IMG/VR virus record: IMGVR_UViG_3300046665_000330
Span: 1 to 25,925 of that record
DNA length: 25,925 nt
From: a virus
Reading direction: 5' to 3' (one strand)
A program made the translations under genes and the position numbers. Within the stretch, counting starts at the first letter, position 1, and each line of letters opens with the position of its first letter. The notes beneath the pieces were generated by a model. The model was given only the letters and a program-made list of their open reading frames with translations, was not told the origin of the DNA and ran no database searches. Positions 7,247 through 14,330 of this stretch are shown here, one piece after another.

Positions 7247-7252
7247 ACTTCC

Positions 7253-7281
7253 AGTATACTATGATTTATTTTTCCAATCAA
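7253..7281 (-). promoter_or_regulatory. Sigma70-like promoter before the homing endonuclease
   Basis: On the minus strand TTGATT (7276-7281), 17 bases, then TATACT (7253-7258). The spacing is ideal. However, the transcript would begin almost at the ATG, giving a leaderless message, so its use is uncertain. Confidence 0.35.
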
Positions 7282-7285
7282 TAGA

Positions 7286-7311
7286 TAAAAGAAAACCGCC
7301 CCGAAGGGCGG
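7286..7311 (-). terminator. Terminator after the tail sheath gene
   Basis: On the minus strand the hairpin CCGCCC-TTCG-GGGCGG (7296-7311) is followed by TTTTCTTTTA. It has a stable UUCG loop. It separates the sheath from the homing endonuclease gene. Confidence 0.85.
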
Positions 7312-7319
7312 CTTGATGA

Positions 7320-9956
7320 TTAGATAATCAAGAACAAATTTATGTAATTCATCGGATAAACAACCGAGATGTTCAAGTTGATAATCACTTGATCCTTGTT
7401 GTTCGGATCTTGCGCAAGACTTGAAATCTTATAGCTTAGAAGTGGCGCACCAATCTTAGGAAGCTTTTGACCCTTAACCAGCTCTGAAGCAGAGATGATT
7501 GTTTGACGCAGAGTATTCAGACTATCTGGTGTGACGTTCCACTTACCGATGAAGCTCTTAAGTTGATCGTGGTAGAAATAGCTCAGCCAGTCCCAGTTCT
7601 TAACAATTAGCAGTTCACGGAATTCAAGCACTGATACATCGGTTGTCAGTTCGTGGCGAACAAAAGGAATTGAACCTTGGGTTTCTTGTACGAACAGGAA
7701 TGTACCTACAGCAGCCATCGTATTCAGTTGAGCACGAGTGAAGTAGAAGTTTGAGAACTTCAGATCTGCAATACCTGCTACACCTACGTTTGTGAAACCT
7801 TGCTGTACTGGAAATCCTGCAACCATGCCACCAAGAGCAGCGCACAGGTAGTAGCCAGGCAAATACTTAACAACGCCATCTACGGTAATACCAACTGTAT
7901 CCGGCTGAACGTGGATCACACGCTTGTCGGTGAAGGTTGTGCTTGCAGCAGCTACAGCGGTAGCCTTTTGAGCCTTGCTTAGCGTACGACCAACGTAGTA
8001 ACTAACAGCAGTTGCAGTACCGGTTGCAGCTACTACTACTTGTTGATTGTTCAGTACTTGTTGTACTTGTAGTGAACCAACTTGAGTAGGTGTGCCAGTT
8101 GCAGCAGTTACGATTACTGAGTCGCCAGGAACGACACCGTCTGACATGAATGTTGCATTTGAAGCCGTCAGTACGTAGTTACCATTGATAACTGTAATTG
8201 TGTTATTTCCACCGTTTGCGTTAACGAAGCCGCTTGAGTACGGACCAATATTCTGGCTAGTAGGAATTGCGGTATTAACCAGTGCGATACGCCATGCAGC
8301 TTCTTGCGGAGTTGACATTTGGTCAACGTGTGCTTGGAAAGTTGACAGAATATCAATTTCTTGCGTAAGAGGAACTAGTGCGTAAAGACGATGGCCTTCA
8401 GCAAGTTCAAGAGCGGTTTCATAACCAATAAGGTCGTCGCTCGGTACTGCGATTACATTGATCTGAGTCGTAGTATTTGCCATGCAAATTACTGAAGCCA
8501 GGCCAAGCGGGTTTTGATCTGAAGTATCACCAAGGATACCTTCGATGTCACCAGTTGTTGACAGAACTTGGATAGCACCTGAAAGATCTGTGCGAAGAGC
8601 ACGATACGCAAAGTGAACTTCACCGCTAACAACACGACCGAAGATTACGAACGGATTAGGTTCGATTGAGATTTGGCCTGTCGTAGGAGCATTTGAAGCA
8701 TCGTAGTTAGCTGTGCTTGTGCTAGGATTTACAGCAGGAAGAAGCTGATTGTTATAAATCTTGCGAGTCTTAACAGTGAACAGAGCCTTCTTGATTACTA
8801 CTGCGCCTGCAGCTACTGCTGTACCTACGGCTGGGCTGATAGTAAGAACGTTTGTTGCAACGTTGCTTACTGATGCGACTAGATCTGCACCGTTAGCGCC
8901 TGCGCCACGGATAAGAACTGTGTCACCAACAACAATACCTGTTGCGAGTGCAACGGTAACTGAAGTAGCACCTACAGTAAGAGTACCAGGAACAGTAGTT
9001 TGAACGCTCATATCGCTAGGAAGAACGTCTGTGGTGTTCAGGGTGATCAGAGATGCAGTTGGGTTTACAACGCCAGTTACGGTTGTGCTGAATACATTAG
9101 CTACTGAGCTAGTATTCGTGTAGGCGATATCAATTGCGTCACCCGGTTCAACTAGAAGAGTTGAAGTCGTTTGGTTAACGTTTGAAACAGTAGCCTTTGT
9201 GATTACGCCACCAGTTACAGCTGTACCAGCTTGAGCTGAAATTGTGAACGTTGTTCCTGAGATATTGCTAATCGTAGCAGTTAGAGAAGCACCTGCTGCG
9301 CCTGCGCCAGCGATAGTGATAACGTCACCGATAACGAAACGAGTAGCGTTGGTAACTGCAGTTACGCTTGCTGAACCAACTGAAGTTGTACCTGTGCCGC
9401 TAGGCGTAGAGATATCAAGTTGGTTTGAGCCTGAATAGCCCAGGAAGCCGCTTACTAGGGTTTCTACCTTGGCGTTGTTCAGATACACCTGAACTGAACT
9501 TGGCTCAACGACTTGGCCAGGTTGTGTTGAAGGAAGACCAAAGGTGTTCACTACACCTGAGTTGCTGATGATAGCGGTCTTCGTTACTGATACGTTGCTT
9601 ACAGTTGTGCCTGCAGCCGTATCTGTAGTGGCTGTTAGGCCTGATACTGAAAGTACCGTTGCGCTAAGCGTACTACCTGTTGTAGAAGCTCCGGGGATAA
9701 GTAGAACGTCACCAATAGCGAAAGGAACAGGCGTAGTGAAAGTAACTACGGCTGAACCGAGGGTCATGCTACCGATTGCGCTTACTGCCGGAACTGCTGC
9801 GGTTTGGATAAGTGATGCGGTTGAACCTGCAACGTAGCTTACTACGTTGTATGCAGGACCAATCAGGCATACTTCCAGATCAGGAGTAACGTTAGCAACG
9901 CCGCCAGAGCTTTGGAGTTGTTGGTAAACGAGTACTGATGGGACGACATATGACAT
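7320..9956 (-). CDS. Tail sheath protein with repeat insertions
   Basis: The contractile sheath subunit. The N-terminus (SYVVPSVLVYQQLQ, LIGPAYNVV) and the C-terminal end (LIVKNWDWLSYF; YKISSLAQDP; VIINLNISVVYPMNYINL) match the pattern of myovirus sheaths, whose C-terminal domain links subunits. At 878 residues it is large, because of three tandem beta domains of about 66 residues (62-127, 188-254, 324-390) plus related spacers in the N-terminal half. A looser fourth copy may lie near 575-650. These probably project from the sheath surface. The start has a good site (AGGAAATAAAT before ATG), the same as at the capsid and decoration genes. The gene ends in a terminator. Confidence 0.9.
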   Translation of the reverse strand: MSYVVPSVLVYQQLQSSGGVANVTPDLEVCLIGPAYNVVSYVAGSTASLIQTAAVPAVSAIGSMTLGSAVVTFTTPVPFAIGDVLLIPGASTTGSTLSATVLSVSGLTATTDTAAGTTVSNVSVTKTAIISNSGVVNTFGLPSTQPGQVVEPSSVQVYLNNAKVETLVSGFLGYSGSNQLDISTPSGTGTTSVGSASVTAVTNATRFVIGDVITIAGAGAAGASLTATISNISGTTFTISAQAGTAVTGGVITKATVSNVNQTTSTLLVEPGDAIDIAYTNTSSVANVFSTTVTGVVNPTASLITLNTTDVLPSDMSVQTTVPGTLTVGATSVTVALATGIVVGDTVLIRGAGANGADLVASVSNVATNVLTISPAVGTAVAAGAVVIKKALFTVKTRKIYNNQLLPAVNPSTSTANYDASNAPTTGQISIEPNPFVIFGRVVSGEVHFAYRALRTDLSGAIQVLSTTGDIEGILGDTSDQNPLGLASVICMANTTTQINVIAVPSDDLIGYETALELAEGHRLYALVPLTQEIDILSTFQAHVDQMSTPQEAAWRIALVNTAIPTSQNIGPYSSGFVNANGGNNTITVINGNYVLTASNATFMSDGVVPGDSVIVTAATGTPTQVGSLQVQQVLNNQQVVVAATGTATAVSYYVGRTLSKAQKATAVAAASTTFTDKRVIHVQPDTVGITVDGVVKYLPGYYLCAALGGMVAGFPVQQGFTNVGVAGIADLKFSNFYFTRAQLNTMAAVGTFLFVQETQGSIPFVRHELTTDVSVLEFRELLIVKNWDWLSYFYHDQLKSFIGKWNVTPDSLNTLRQTIISASELVKGQKLPKIGAPLLSYKISSLAQDPNNKDQVIINLNISVVYPMNYINLFLII
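8787..9773 (-). repeat. Three tandem beta-domain repeats in the sheath
   Basis: The copies lie at 9576-9773, 9195-9395 and 8787-8987. The shared pattern is G-x-T/S-x-V-G-S/A...IGDVxxIxGAG(A)xGAxLxATVSxVS...TIS...AGTAVxxGxVxxK. About 60 to 70 residues of different beta-rich sequence separate the copies. Seen at protein level; similarity persists in the DNA for parts of the unit. Confidence 0.8.
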
Positions 9957-10043
9957 ATTTATTTCCTAAAAGGATTTTTGATACTCGCAGTCACTTAACT
10001 ACGAGCCGAATTCTTGACACATTATGCTGATATTTTAGCAGAA

Positions 10044-10631
10044 TTATTCAGGCTGAAGATTGAGAATGAAGTTCTTGATCTTGATACTGTCGTTCTTAAC
10101 TGACCAGCGCTCTTCACGCATCCAAGGAATCGTTATGGTAACTCTGAATTTCTCTTTGCCTTCGCTTGAGGCATCAAGTTCACAGCTACTTACAGTCATT
10201 GGAGAAGCGAAGTCTTTGAAGCCTTGGGTACTGCACAGATACGGCCTTGTCCACAAAATAAAGTGTTGAGCCATATCAGTTACAATCTCACAACTACCAA
10301 GCTGAGTAGTTTCAATCACTACCTGTGCTTGACCGGTATACAGAATGAAGTTCTCAATGTCCCTCAGGCCCATTGTTTGATTCATGGTCTTTGCTGCTGA
10401 CATATTATCCGTAAGAGAGAGTTTACTTACAGAGTATGAACCGCGATCAACCAGAATTCTGGGACGTTCATTGAATGGAATCTTATGAAGATTATTCATA
10501 TAGTCCAATTCAATCGTCCTCTTCTTTTCATCTGGGTCCCAAAAGAAAGTGGATCCAGCAGTGTACTGAGAGAAGTAATAACGCAGAGGTTGAAGAATCA
10601 GCTCATTTAAATCAACGGGGCTAAAAATCAT
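10044..10631 (-). CDS. Probable neck/tail-completion structural protein
   Basis: This 195-residue protein has no diagnostic motif that I recognise. It is mixed alpha/beta; the C-terminal half has strands typical of small virion connectors (KFRVTITIPWMREERWSV). The ATG overlaps the stop of the upstream gene by 4 bases (ATGA), so the two are translationally coupled and probably work together. Lying between the capsid and sheath genes, it fits a head-tail joining or tail-terminator role, which is inference from position. Confidence 0.6.
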   Translation of the reverse strand: MIFSPVDLNELILQPLRYYFSQYTAGSTFFWDPDEKKRTIELDYMNNLHKIPFNERPRILVDRGSYSVSKLSLTDNMSAAKTMNQTMGLRDIENFILYTGQAQVVIETTQLGSCEIVTDMAQHFILWTRPYLCSTQGFKDFASPMTVSSCELDASSEGKEKFRVTITIPWMREERWSVKNDSIKIKNFILNLQPE

Positions 10632-11515
10632 GGTAAGTACGAATCCAAGTATTGTGACGGAAAGTCCGGTAGGTCTCTCGTCACGAGTTGGAACTCTACG
10701 GCTCCCTTGCTAAGCTGAGTAAGAGTCAACATCTGACGGACTACATTGCCCTGAAGCTCCGTAGTAGCAATACGAGTAACCTCATATGCATTCCAATCTC
10801 CAGTACGGATTATAACATCTCCAAGACGGATATCAGGCATAGAAATTGTCCATGCTCCGATTACGTTTTCTTCGTCTTGTCCGATGTAGTTTTTGGTAAG
10901 GTTGTTTGGGGTTGGATCATACTGCAAGAAGATTTTTGCAGGAGTGAAGTATCCGCCTTCAAAACTAGTACCGATACAATTAGGGCAATTATCGCGGGTC
11001 GTATGCTCGTGAACAGGATCCCAACAAGTCGTACAACGTTTACCATAGTTTTTGCGCCTAAAGAGATATGAACTAATACCAGCGAATCTAGATAGCAGCC
11101 AATACTCACGTCGTTGAATCTCAATTGCCCGAAGTGTTACCCAATCTCTTTGGAACGTTTTCCAGGTTGTAGGGTTGGATCTAAGGGCGACACCACCCTT
11201 GTCGAGAAGAAGTACTTCAACGACGTAGTATCCATGATTAAATTTGGACTCTTCTCTAAGAGTAGTGTCGATGAAGTGGTTTCCGACGATTGGAGTTGCG
11301 TTGATTTTGACAAAATCTGAATCCTCTATTTGAGAGAAGTATACATCAAATACACAGTTACCCCACGAAGCCGGTATAGACCATTCTACGGTCGCCTGCT
11401 TATACCACTGTGGGTAGACCTTAACCTGGATAGCCGAAGCTCTCCTAGCGGTTGTAAGAGGCAACTGGCGGGTCTGAATAAGTAGACCTGGAGTGACTGA
11501 GAAGTTAAAGGACAT
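10628..11515 (-). CDS. Virion protein with zinc ribbon
   Basis: This 295-residue protein opens with a fibronectin III-like beta segment (VEWSIPASWGNCVFDVYFSQ), followed by an Arg-rich helix, a four-cysteine zinc ribbon (RCTTCWDP... NCPNC, two CxxC pairs about 14 residues apart) and a C-terminal beta region (WTISMPDIRLGDVIIRTGDW). The ribbon probably binds structural zinc. Its position between head and tail genes suggests a neck or baseplate-attachment part; the precise role is unknown. A short AGG site precedes the ATG, and a terminator separates it from the upstream gene. Confidence 0.65.
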   Translation of the reverse strand: MSFNFSVTPGLLIQTRQLPLTTARRASAIQVKVYPQWYKQATVEWSIPASWGNCVFDVYFSQIEDSDFVKINATPIVGNHFIDTTLREESKFNHGYYVVEVLLLDKGGVALRSNPTTWKTFQRDWVTLRAIEIQRREYWLLSRFAGISSYLFRRKNYGKRCTTCWDPVHEHTTRDNCPNCIGTSFEGGYFTPAKIFLQYDPTPNNLTKNYIGQDEENVIGAWTISMPDIRLGDVIIRTGDWNAYEVTRIATTELQGNVVRQMLTLTQLSKGAVEFQLVTRDLPDFPSQYLDSYLP

Positions 11516-11529
11516 AGTACCTGTATTTT

Positions 11530-11555
11530 AAAAGCAAAAGCCTCCCGAAGGAGGC
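11530..11555 (-). terminator. Terminator after the 11578 gene
   Basis: On the minus strand GCCTCC-TTCG-GGAGGC (11540-11555), then TTTTGCTTTT. The UUCG loop is the same design as at 7286. Confidence 0.85.
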
Positions 11556-11577
11556 CTTGTTTGAAGCTGTGATTTGA

Positions 11578-12021
11578 TTACCAAACCGGCATAATCGCCA
11601 AATCGGAAGAGACGTGTCCCCAACCACTTTCCATATTCAACTGAATCTTCAACTTGGTAGCAGACTCAGTAAACTGTTGCTGGAAACCTGCCGCTAGAGT
11701 TTGGTATAACTGAGCACGTTCTTCGATTGGAATCTGAAGACCACCATCGCTATATTCCATTGTGTTACGAGCTAGAAGCAACGCTTTGCCCAAGTATGCA
11801 TGCCATAAAGTTCCCCATAGAAGAACAGATTTTGACGGGAAGTTCTGCACACCGGCATTACCAATCGGAGGAATCGTATTGAACGAATCCACTGCAAGTG
11901 TCATTGAAAGAGAAATAAATGTGTCAGTCATCTCCTCACCTTCAATGAGGTAGTTGTTGACAGCATAGTCTGACGTATACTCTCTTACTTCTTGCGGGGT
12001 GAGGATTTGATTAACTGACAT
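11578..12021 (-). CDS. Probable head-tail connector protein
   Basis: This 147-residue helical protein has long amphipathic stretches (VLLWGTLWHAYLGKALLLAR; QLYQTLAAGFQQQFTESATK). No family motif is recognised. It lies 4 bases after the previous gene's stop and is followed by a terminator. The location between capsid and sheath genes suggests a neck component; this is positional inference. Confidence 0.6.
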   Translation of the reverse strand: MSVNQILTPQEVREYTSDYAVNNYLIEGEEMTDTFISLSMTLAVDSFNTIPPIGNAGVQNFPSKSVLLWGTLWHAYLGKALLLARNTMEYSDGGLQIPIEERAQLYQTLAAGFQQQFTESATKLKIQLNMESGWGHVSSDLAIMPVW

Positions 12022-12025
12022 TTAA

Positions 12026-12469
12026 TTACTCTGCAGTCTTACGACCACGCTTAGCCTTCTCTACTTCTGCTACGCCATTTGCTTGTTCAGCTGTTTGACC
12101 GATCTGTGAAGCTGCTGCTTCTGAAACCTTCTCTACTGATTCAACGTTCTTGCCGATTGATTCTGAAGTCGCTGTGCTCTTCTTTTCCGGAGCCTTTGAC
12201 GCATTCAGTTCATCTGCCGTCATGCCTTGGTAGCCTTCGTGTTCTACTACTAGCTGAGGAGCCTGGACCAATTCGCTTACGTCTGGTTCTTCTGAGTGAA
12301 CTTCTGCCCAACCATTATTTACCGCAGCCAGAATATCTGGGTGTTCTAGATCTGATTCAAGAATCTTTGCAAACGAACCTTGTTTAATAGTGATGTAACC
12401 TGCTTTCATCACAAGACCCGTTTGAAGCTTGTTGACCAGATAAAAATTCTTAAATACTACTTTAGACAT
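12026..12469 (-). CDS. Hypothetical virion-region protein with disordered tail
   Basis: This 147-residue protein has two parts. Residues 1-65 form a compact beta/alpha domain (KVVFKNFYLVNKLQTGLVMK... DILAAVNNGWAEV). The rest is low-complexity Ala/Glu/Ser/Lys, ending in a basic KAKRGRKTAE. The small N-terminal domain resembles short domains found near connectors in phage genomes, but no named family is assigned. It is likely transcribed with the 11578 gene. Confidence 0.6.
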   Translation of the reverse strand: MSKVVFKNFYLVNKLQTGLVMKAGYITIKQGSFAKILESDLEHPDILAAVNNGWAEVHSEEPDVSELVQAPQLVVEHEGYQGMTADELNASKAPEKKSTATSESIGKNVESVEKVSEAAASQIGQTAEQANGVAEVEKAKRGRKTAE

Positions 12470-12491
12470 TTGCTATTCCTTTCTTAAAGAT

Positions 12492-12809
12492 TCAAGTATT
12501 GTAATTCTGCCCGTACAGTTTGTCAATTTTTTCCATGATCTTGCGATCTTGGTGCTGGAAGTATTTGTGAACTCCAAACATACCTGTACCTATGGCTGCT
12601 GCTCCACCAACTCCAACCTTTACTCGTGACTGGAATGTGCGACCAGCTTCTACATGTGCCATGCGTTTAGCACGAAGAGCTGTAAGTCCCGTATCCTCAG
12701 CCTCACGCATAACACGAGCTTTTGTTGCCCATTCCTTTGCGCTCTTGCCTGATACCGTATCAAGCATTTTGAGGGTCTTAGATAGGTATTTGTTAAAACT
12801 ACCTGCCAT
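12492..12809 (-). CDS. Small protein with glycine-rich membrane segment
   Basis: This 105-residue basic protein starts MAGSFNKYLSKTLKML, which resembles the NKYLEKIA signal seen in the head block but lacks the E and IA. A helix rich in Arg and Ala follows, then a Gly/Ala hydrophobic segment (VGVGGAAAIGTGMFGV, about 69-84) that could span a membrane, and a charged tail. AAGGA precedes the ATG at 8 bases. It may be a distant member of the packaged small-protein family, or an unrelated membrane protein. Confidence 0.6.
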   Translation of the reverse strand: MAGSFNKYLSKTLKMLDTVSGKSAKEWATKARVMREAEDTGLTALRAKRMAHVEAGRTFQSRVKVGVGGAAAIGTGMFGVHKYFQHQDRKIMEKIDKLYGQNYNT

Positions 12810-12875
12810 GTTGGTTTCCTTTAATTTACAAAGAGTATTTTAACAGAGATCAAGAAGTAATACATCAGGGTTCAG

Positions 12876-12900
12876 ATTGGTATAAGAAGTGTAAGAATAA
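12876..12900 (+). promoter_or_regulatory. Repeated phage promoter box, copy 3
   Basis: ATTGGTATAAG, then AAGTG and a second TAAGAATAA. It is the same box as elsewhere with a short insertion, 14 bases before the GTG of the first small gene. Confidence 0.65.
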
Positions 12901-12913
12901 CAGAGGTTAAATC

Positions 12914-13009
12914 GTGCTTACAGAAGAAGAAATTATGACAGAAGCAGTTGCGGAGTTCTTGCGTATTTCAAAGATATACCTACTGGGGACTTCTTATGAA
13001 AATAAGTGA
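12914..13009 (+). CDS. Small hypothetical protein, 31 residues
   Basis: The GTG start lies 7 bases after AGAGG and directly behind promoter box 3. The peptide begins MLTEEEIMTEAVAEFLRI; it is acidic then hydrophobic, probably one amphipathic helix. Its end overlaps the next gene's start by 14 bases, so it may act as a leader that couples translation. No family recognised. Confidence 0.5.
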   Translation: MLTEEEIMTEAVAEFLRISKIYLLGTSYENK

Positions 13010-13265
13010 AATGACCGAGATTGTTAAGCGTACTCCACTCCCCATTCGTATGGCAATAGATCGGTGGGGTGAGAAAGATTCGGTAATCAAGAAACACGTA
13101 GTAGGCATTGACTACGCCTTGTCTAGCGGTATGAGTGATAAGGCTATACGTATCTTGATCGAGGATTTTCTGGATTACCTAGAGGCTAGATACTTCGTAA
13201 ACCGTGAAAAGACTCGTGCAAAGATAGTGTTCTTCCTGGCAGACCAACGAAAGAAGGAGAAGTGA
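12996..13265 (+). CDS. Hypothetical protein, 89 residues
   Basis: I chose the ATG at 12996 because GGGGA precedes it and the preceding small ORF overlaps it. An in-frame ATG at 12948 has no site and lies inside that ORF. The protein is soluble and helical with a basic C-terminus (NREKTRAKIVFFLADQRKKE). The pattern MSDKAIRILIEDFLDYLEA suggests a small helical bundle, perhaps nucleic-acid or protein binding. No family recognised. Followed after one base by the next ATG. Confidence 0.68.
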   Translation: MKISEMTEIVKRTPLPIRMAIDRWGEKDSVIKKHVVGIDYALSSGMSDKAIRILIEDFLDYLEARYFVNREKTRAKIVFFLADQRKKEK

Positions 13266-13266
13266 A

Positions 13267-13362
13267 ATGGAAGCTGAGGCGAAGAAAAGACGTATCAATC
13301 CGTTCCCGGTCCTGGCTCTGCTAGCGATCATTGCACTACTGGCTCCAAGAAGCAAGAAGTAA
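13267..13362 (+). CDS. Tiny membrane protein, 31 residues
   Basis: AAGGAG precedes the ATG by 7 bases. The sequence is a basic N-terminus (MEAEAKKRRINPFP), then a hydrophobic run (VLALLAIIALLA), then SKK. The core is about 12 residues with Pro at its edge, short for a transmembrane helix but enough for a membrane-inserted peptide. The tight spacing to both neighbours supports a real gene. Its function is unknown; tiny phage membrane peptides often act on host lysis or membrane enzymes. Confidence 0.58.
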   Translation: MEAEAKKRRINPFPVLALLAIIALLAPRSKK

Positions 13363-13376
13363 ACCGGAGACTCGAC

Positions 13377-13511
13377 ATGGAGCAGAAAGACAAAGACGAT
13401 ATCCGAGGTATAGTTGCTTCTCAAAACGAAGAGCTATATTCTCGGTTGGTAACTGTATCAATCATATCGGTATTTGTGGCGGTAGTGTCCATCGCAATGA
13501 TGAGACGTTAA
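13377..13511 (+). CDS. Single-pass membrane protein, 44 residues
   Basis: CGGAGA precedes the ATG. The N-terminal half is charged (MEQKDKDDIRGIVASQNEEL). The C-terminal half is one clear membrane helix (LVTVSIISVFVAVVSIAMM) ending in two Arg. By the positive-inside rule, the Arg end would be cytoplasmic. No family recognised. It follows the 31-residue membrane peptide by 14 bases and precedes a hairpin. Confidence 0.6.
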   Translation: MEQKDKDDIRGIVASQNEELYSRLVTVSIISVFVAVVSIAMMRR

Positions 13512-13518
13512 AGTCTAT

Positions 13519-13538
13519 GCCCGGTCAGTAAGACGGGC
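13519..13538 (+). other. Intercistronic hairpin, left arm of a distant inverted repeat
   Basis: GCCC-(G)-GTC, loop AGTAA, GAC-GGGC. There is no T run, so it is not a terminator. The block at 13520-13537 is almost the exact reverse complement of the terminator stem at 13886-13902, so the two flank the next gene as inverted repeats. Confidence 0.55.
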
Positions 13539-13557
13539 TAACTCCAAAGGGGATTTC

Positions 13558-13872
13558 ATGCTACCAGCGGTATATACACTGTACGTAGTTTCAGTTCTTA
13601 TAACTGCGTCTGTGTTAATAAAAATAGCTCCGTGGAAAAGAATGACACTAGCAAAATTAATTCCCAGGGCCGCAGGACTTGCGATCATTTCCTTAATTCC
13701 AATCTTCAATATCTTTCTAATAACTCTTATTCCATTTTTCAAAGAAGTGGATGCTGCAGTAAAACGGGCCAATCTGGCAAATGAAGACCAAGAAATAGAG
13801 TTCACCCAGGCGTACATAAAAACTAGAGTAATTAGGCATCTTTCCAAAATATTCAAGTTTGACAGATCTTAA
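13558..13872 (+). CDS. Two-helix membrane protein, 104 residues
   Basis: A strong AAGGGGAT precedes the ATG at 13558. Helix 1 is about 3-23 (YTLYVVSVLITASVLIKI). A basic loop follows (APWKRMTLAKLIPR), then helix 2 about 39-61 (GLAIISLIPIFNIFLITLIP). The remaining 40 residues are charged and cytosolic-like. It is last in the small membrane-protein unit and is followed by a terminator. Size and topology fit a holin, or a superinfection-exclusion protein such as T4 Imm, but no sequence motif separates these. Confidence 0.7.
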   Translation: MLPAVYTLYVVSVLITASVLIKIAPWKRMTLAKLIPRAAGLAIISLIPIFNIFLITLIPFFKEVDAAVKRANLANEDQEIEFTQAYIKTRVIRHLSKIFKFDRS

Positions 13873-13885
13873 GGGCCAGACTAAT

Positions 13886-13910
13886 CCCGTCTTACTGACG
13901 GGTTTCTTTT
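13886..13910 (+). terminator. Terminator of the 12914 unit
   Basis: CCCGTC/GACGGG with a 5-base loop (13886-13902), then TTTCTTTT. Confidence 0.85.
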
Positions 13911-13925
13911 AAATTCTCAAAGTCC

Positions 13926-13946
13926 AATCTGGTATAAGAATAATAG
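13926..13946 (+). promoter_or_regulatory. Repeated phage promoter box, copy 4
   Basis: AATCTGGTATAAGAATAATAG, 16 bases after the previous terminator's T run and about 40 bases before the next ATG. It matches copy 2 over 15 bases from TGGTATAAG onward. Confidence 0.72.
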
Positions 13947-13984
13947 AAACATCTATAACTATTCTATTTTTCAAGGACACTACC

Positions 13985-14314
13985 ATGAATAAGCAACTCG
14001 AAGTTCAAGTTCGTGAAAGAAACAAAGGTTTCGAAGTTGTAGTGGTTACGCCGAAACATGTTTTGAATCTTCTAGAAGAGCGTATTCCCGAAGGTTATAC
14101 GGAAATCGTCTGGAATACGATCCGTCAACGTAGCTTCCAGCATTTGCAAAGCTGGCTTGCAGAAGAAGAACAAGGATTCGGTGTTTTTGTTTACGAGGGG
14201 CGGTATTATGAATTTGACCGTCAAAATCGTATGTTTGTGAAGAACTGGCCTGAACCGACCCGCCGTGCTTTCGACTGGTTTCGCCGCTGTGTTCAGCCTG
14301 TACTTTCTAACTAA
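13985..14314 (+). CDS. Hypothetical protein, 109 residues
   Basis: AAGGA lies 8 bases before the ATG. It is soluble, with alternating strands and helices and many Arg and aromatic residues (EVQVRERNKGFEVVVV; WLAEEEQGFGVFVYEGRYYE; RRAFDWFRRCVQ). No family recognised. It is the first of two genes in a promoter-to-terminator unit lying against the major capsid gene. Confidence 0.72.
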   Translation: MNKQLEVQVRERNKGFEVVVVTPKHVLNLLEERIPEGYTEIVWNTIRQRSFQHLQSWLAEEEQGFGVFVYEGRYYEFDRQNRMFVKNWPEPTRRAFDWFRRCVQPVLSN

Positions 14315-14330
14315 AAGAGGAGTACGACCA

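Noticed and set aside
8761-9837. Plus-strand ORFs opposite the sheath
   Set aside because: They are Val/Ala/Pro/Thr-rich mirror translations of the sheath repeats, without ribosome sites or promoters.
11397-11410. TGGTATAAG on the minus strand
   Set aside because: It lies inside the 10628-11515 coding region as Trp-Tyr-Lys codons, not before a gene.
14265-14330. Earlier start for the 14331 gene
   Set aside because: The earlier ATG lies inside the previous gene and lacks a ribosome site; AGAGGAG marks the ATG at 14331.
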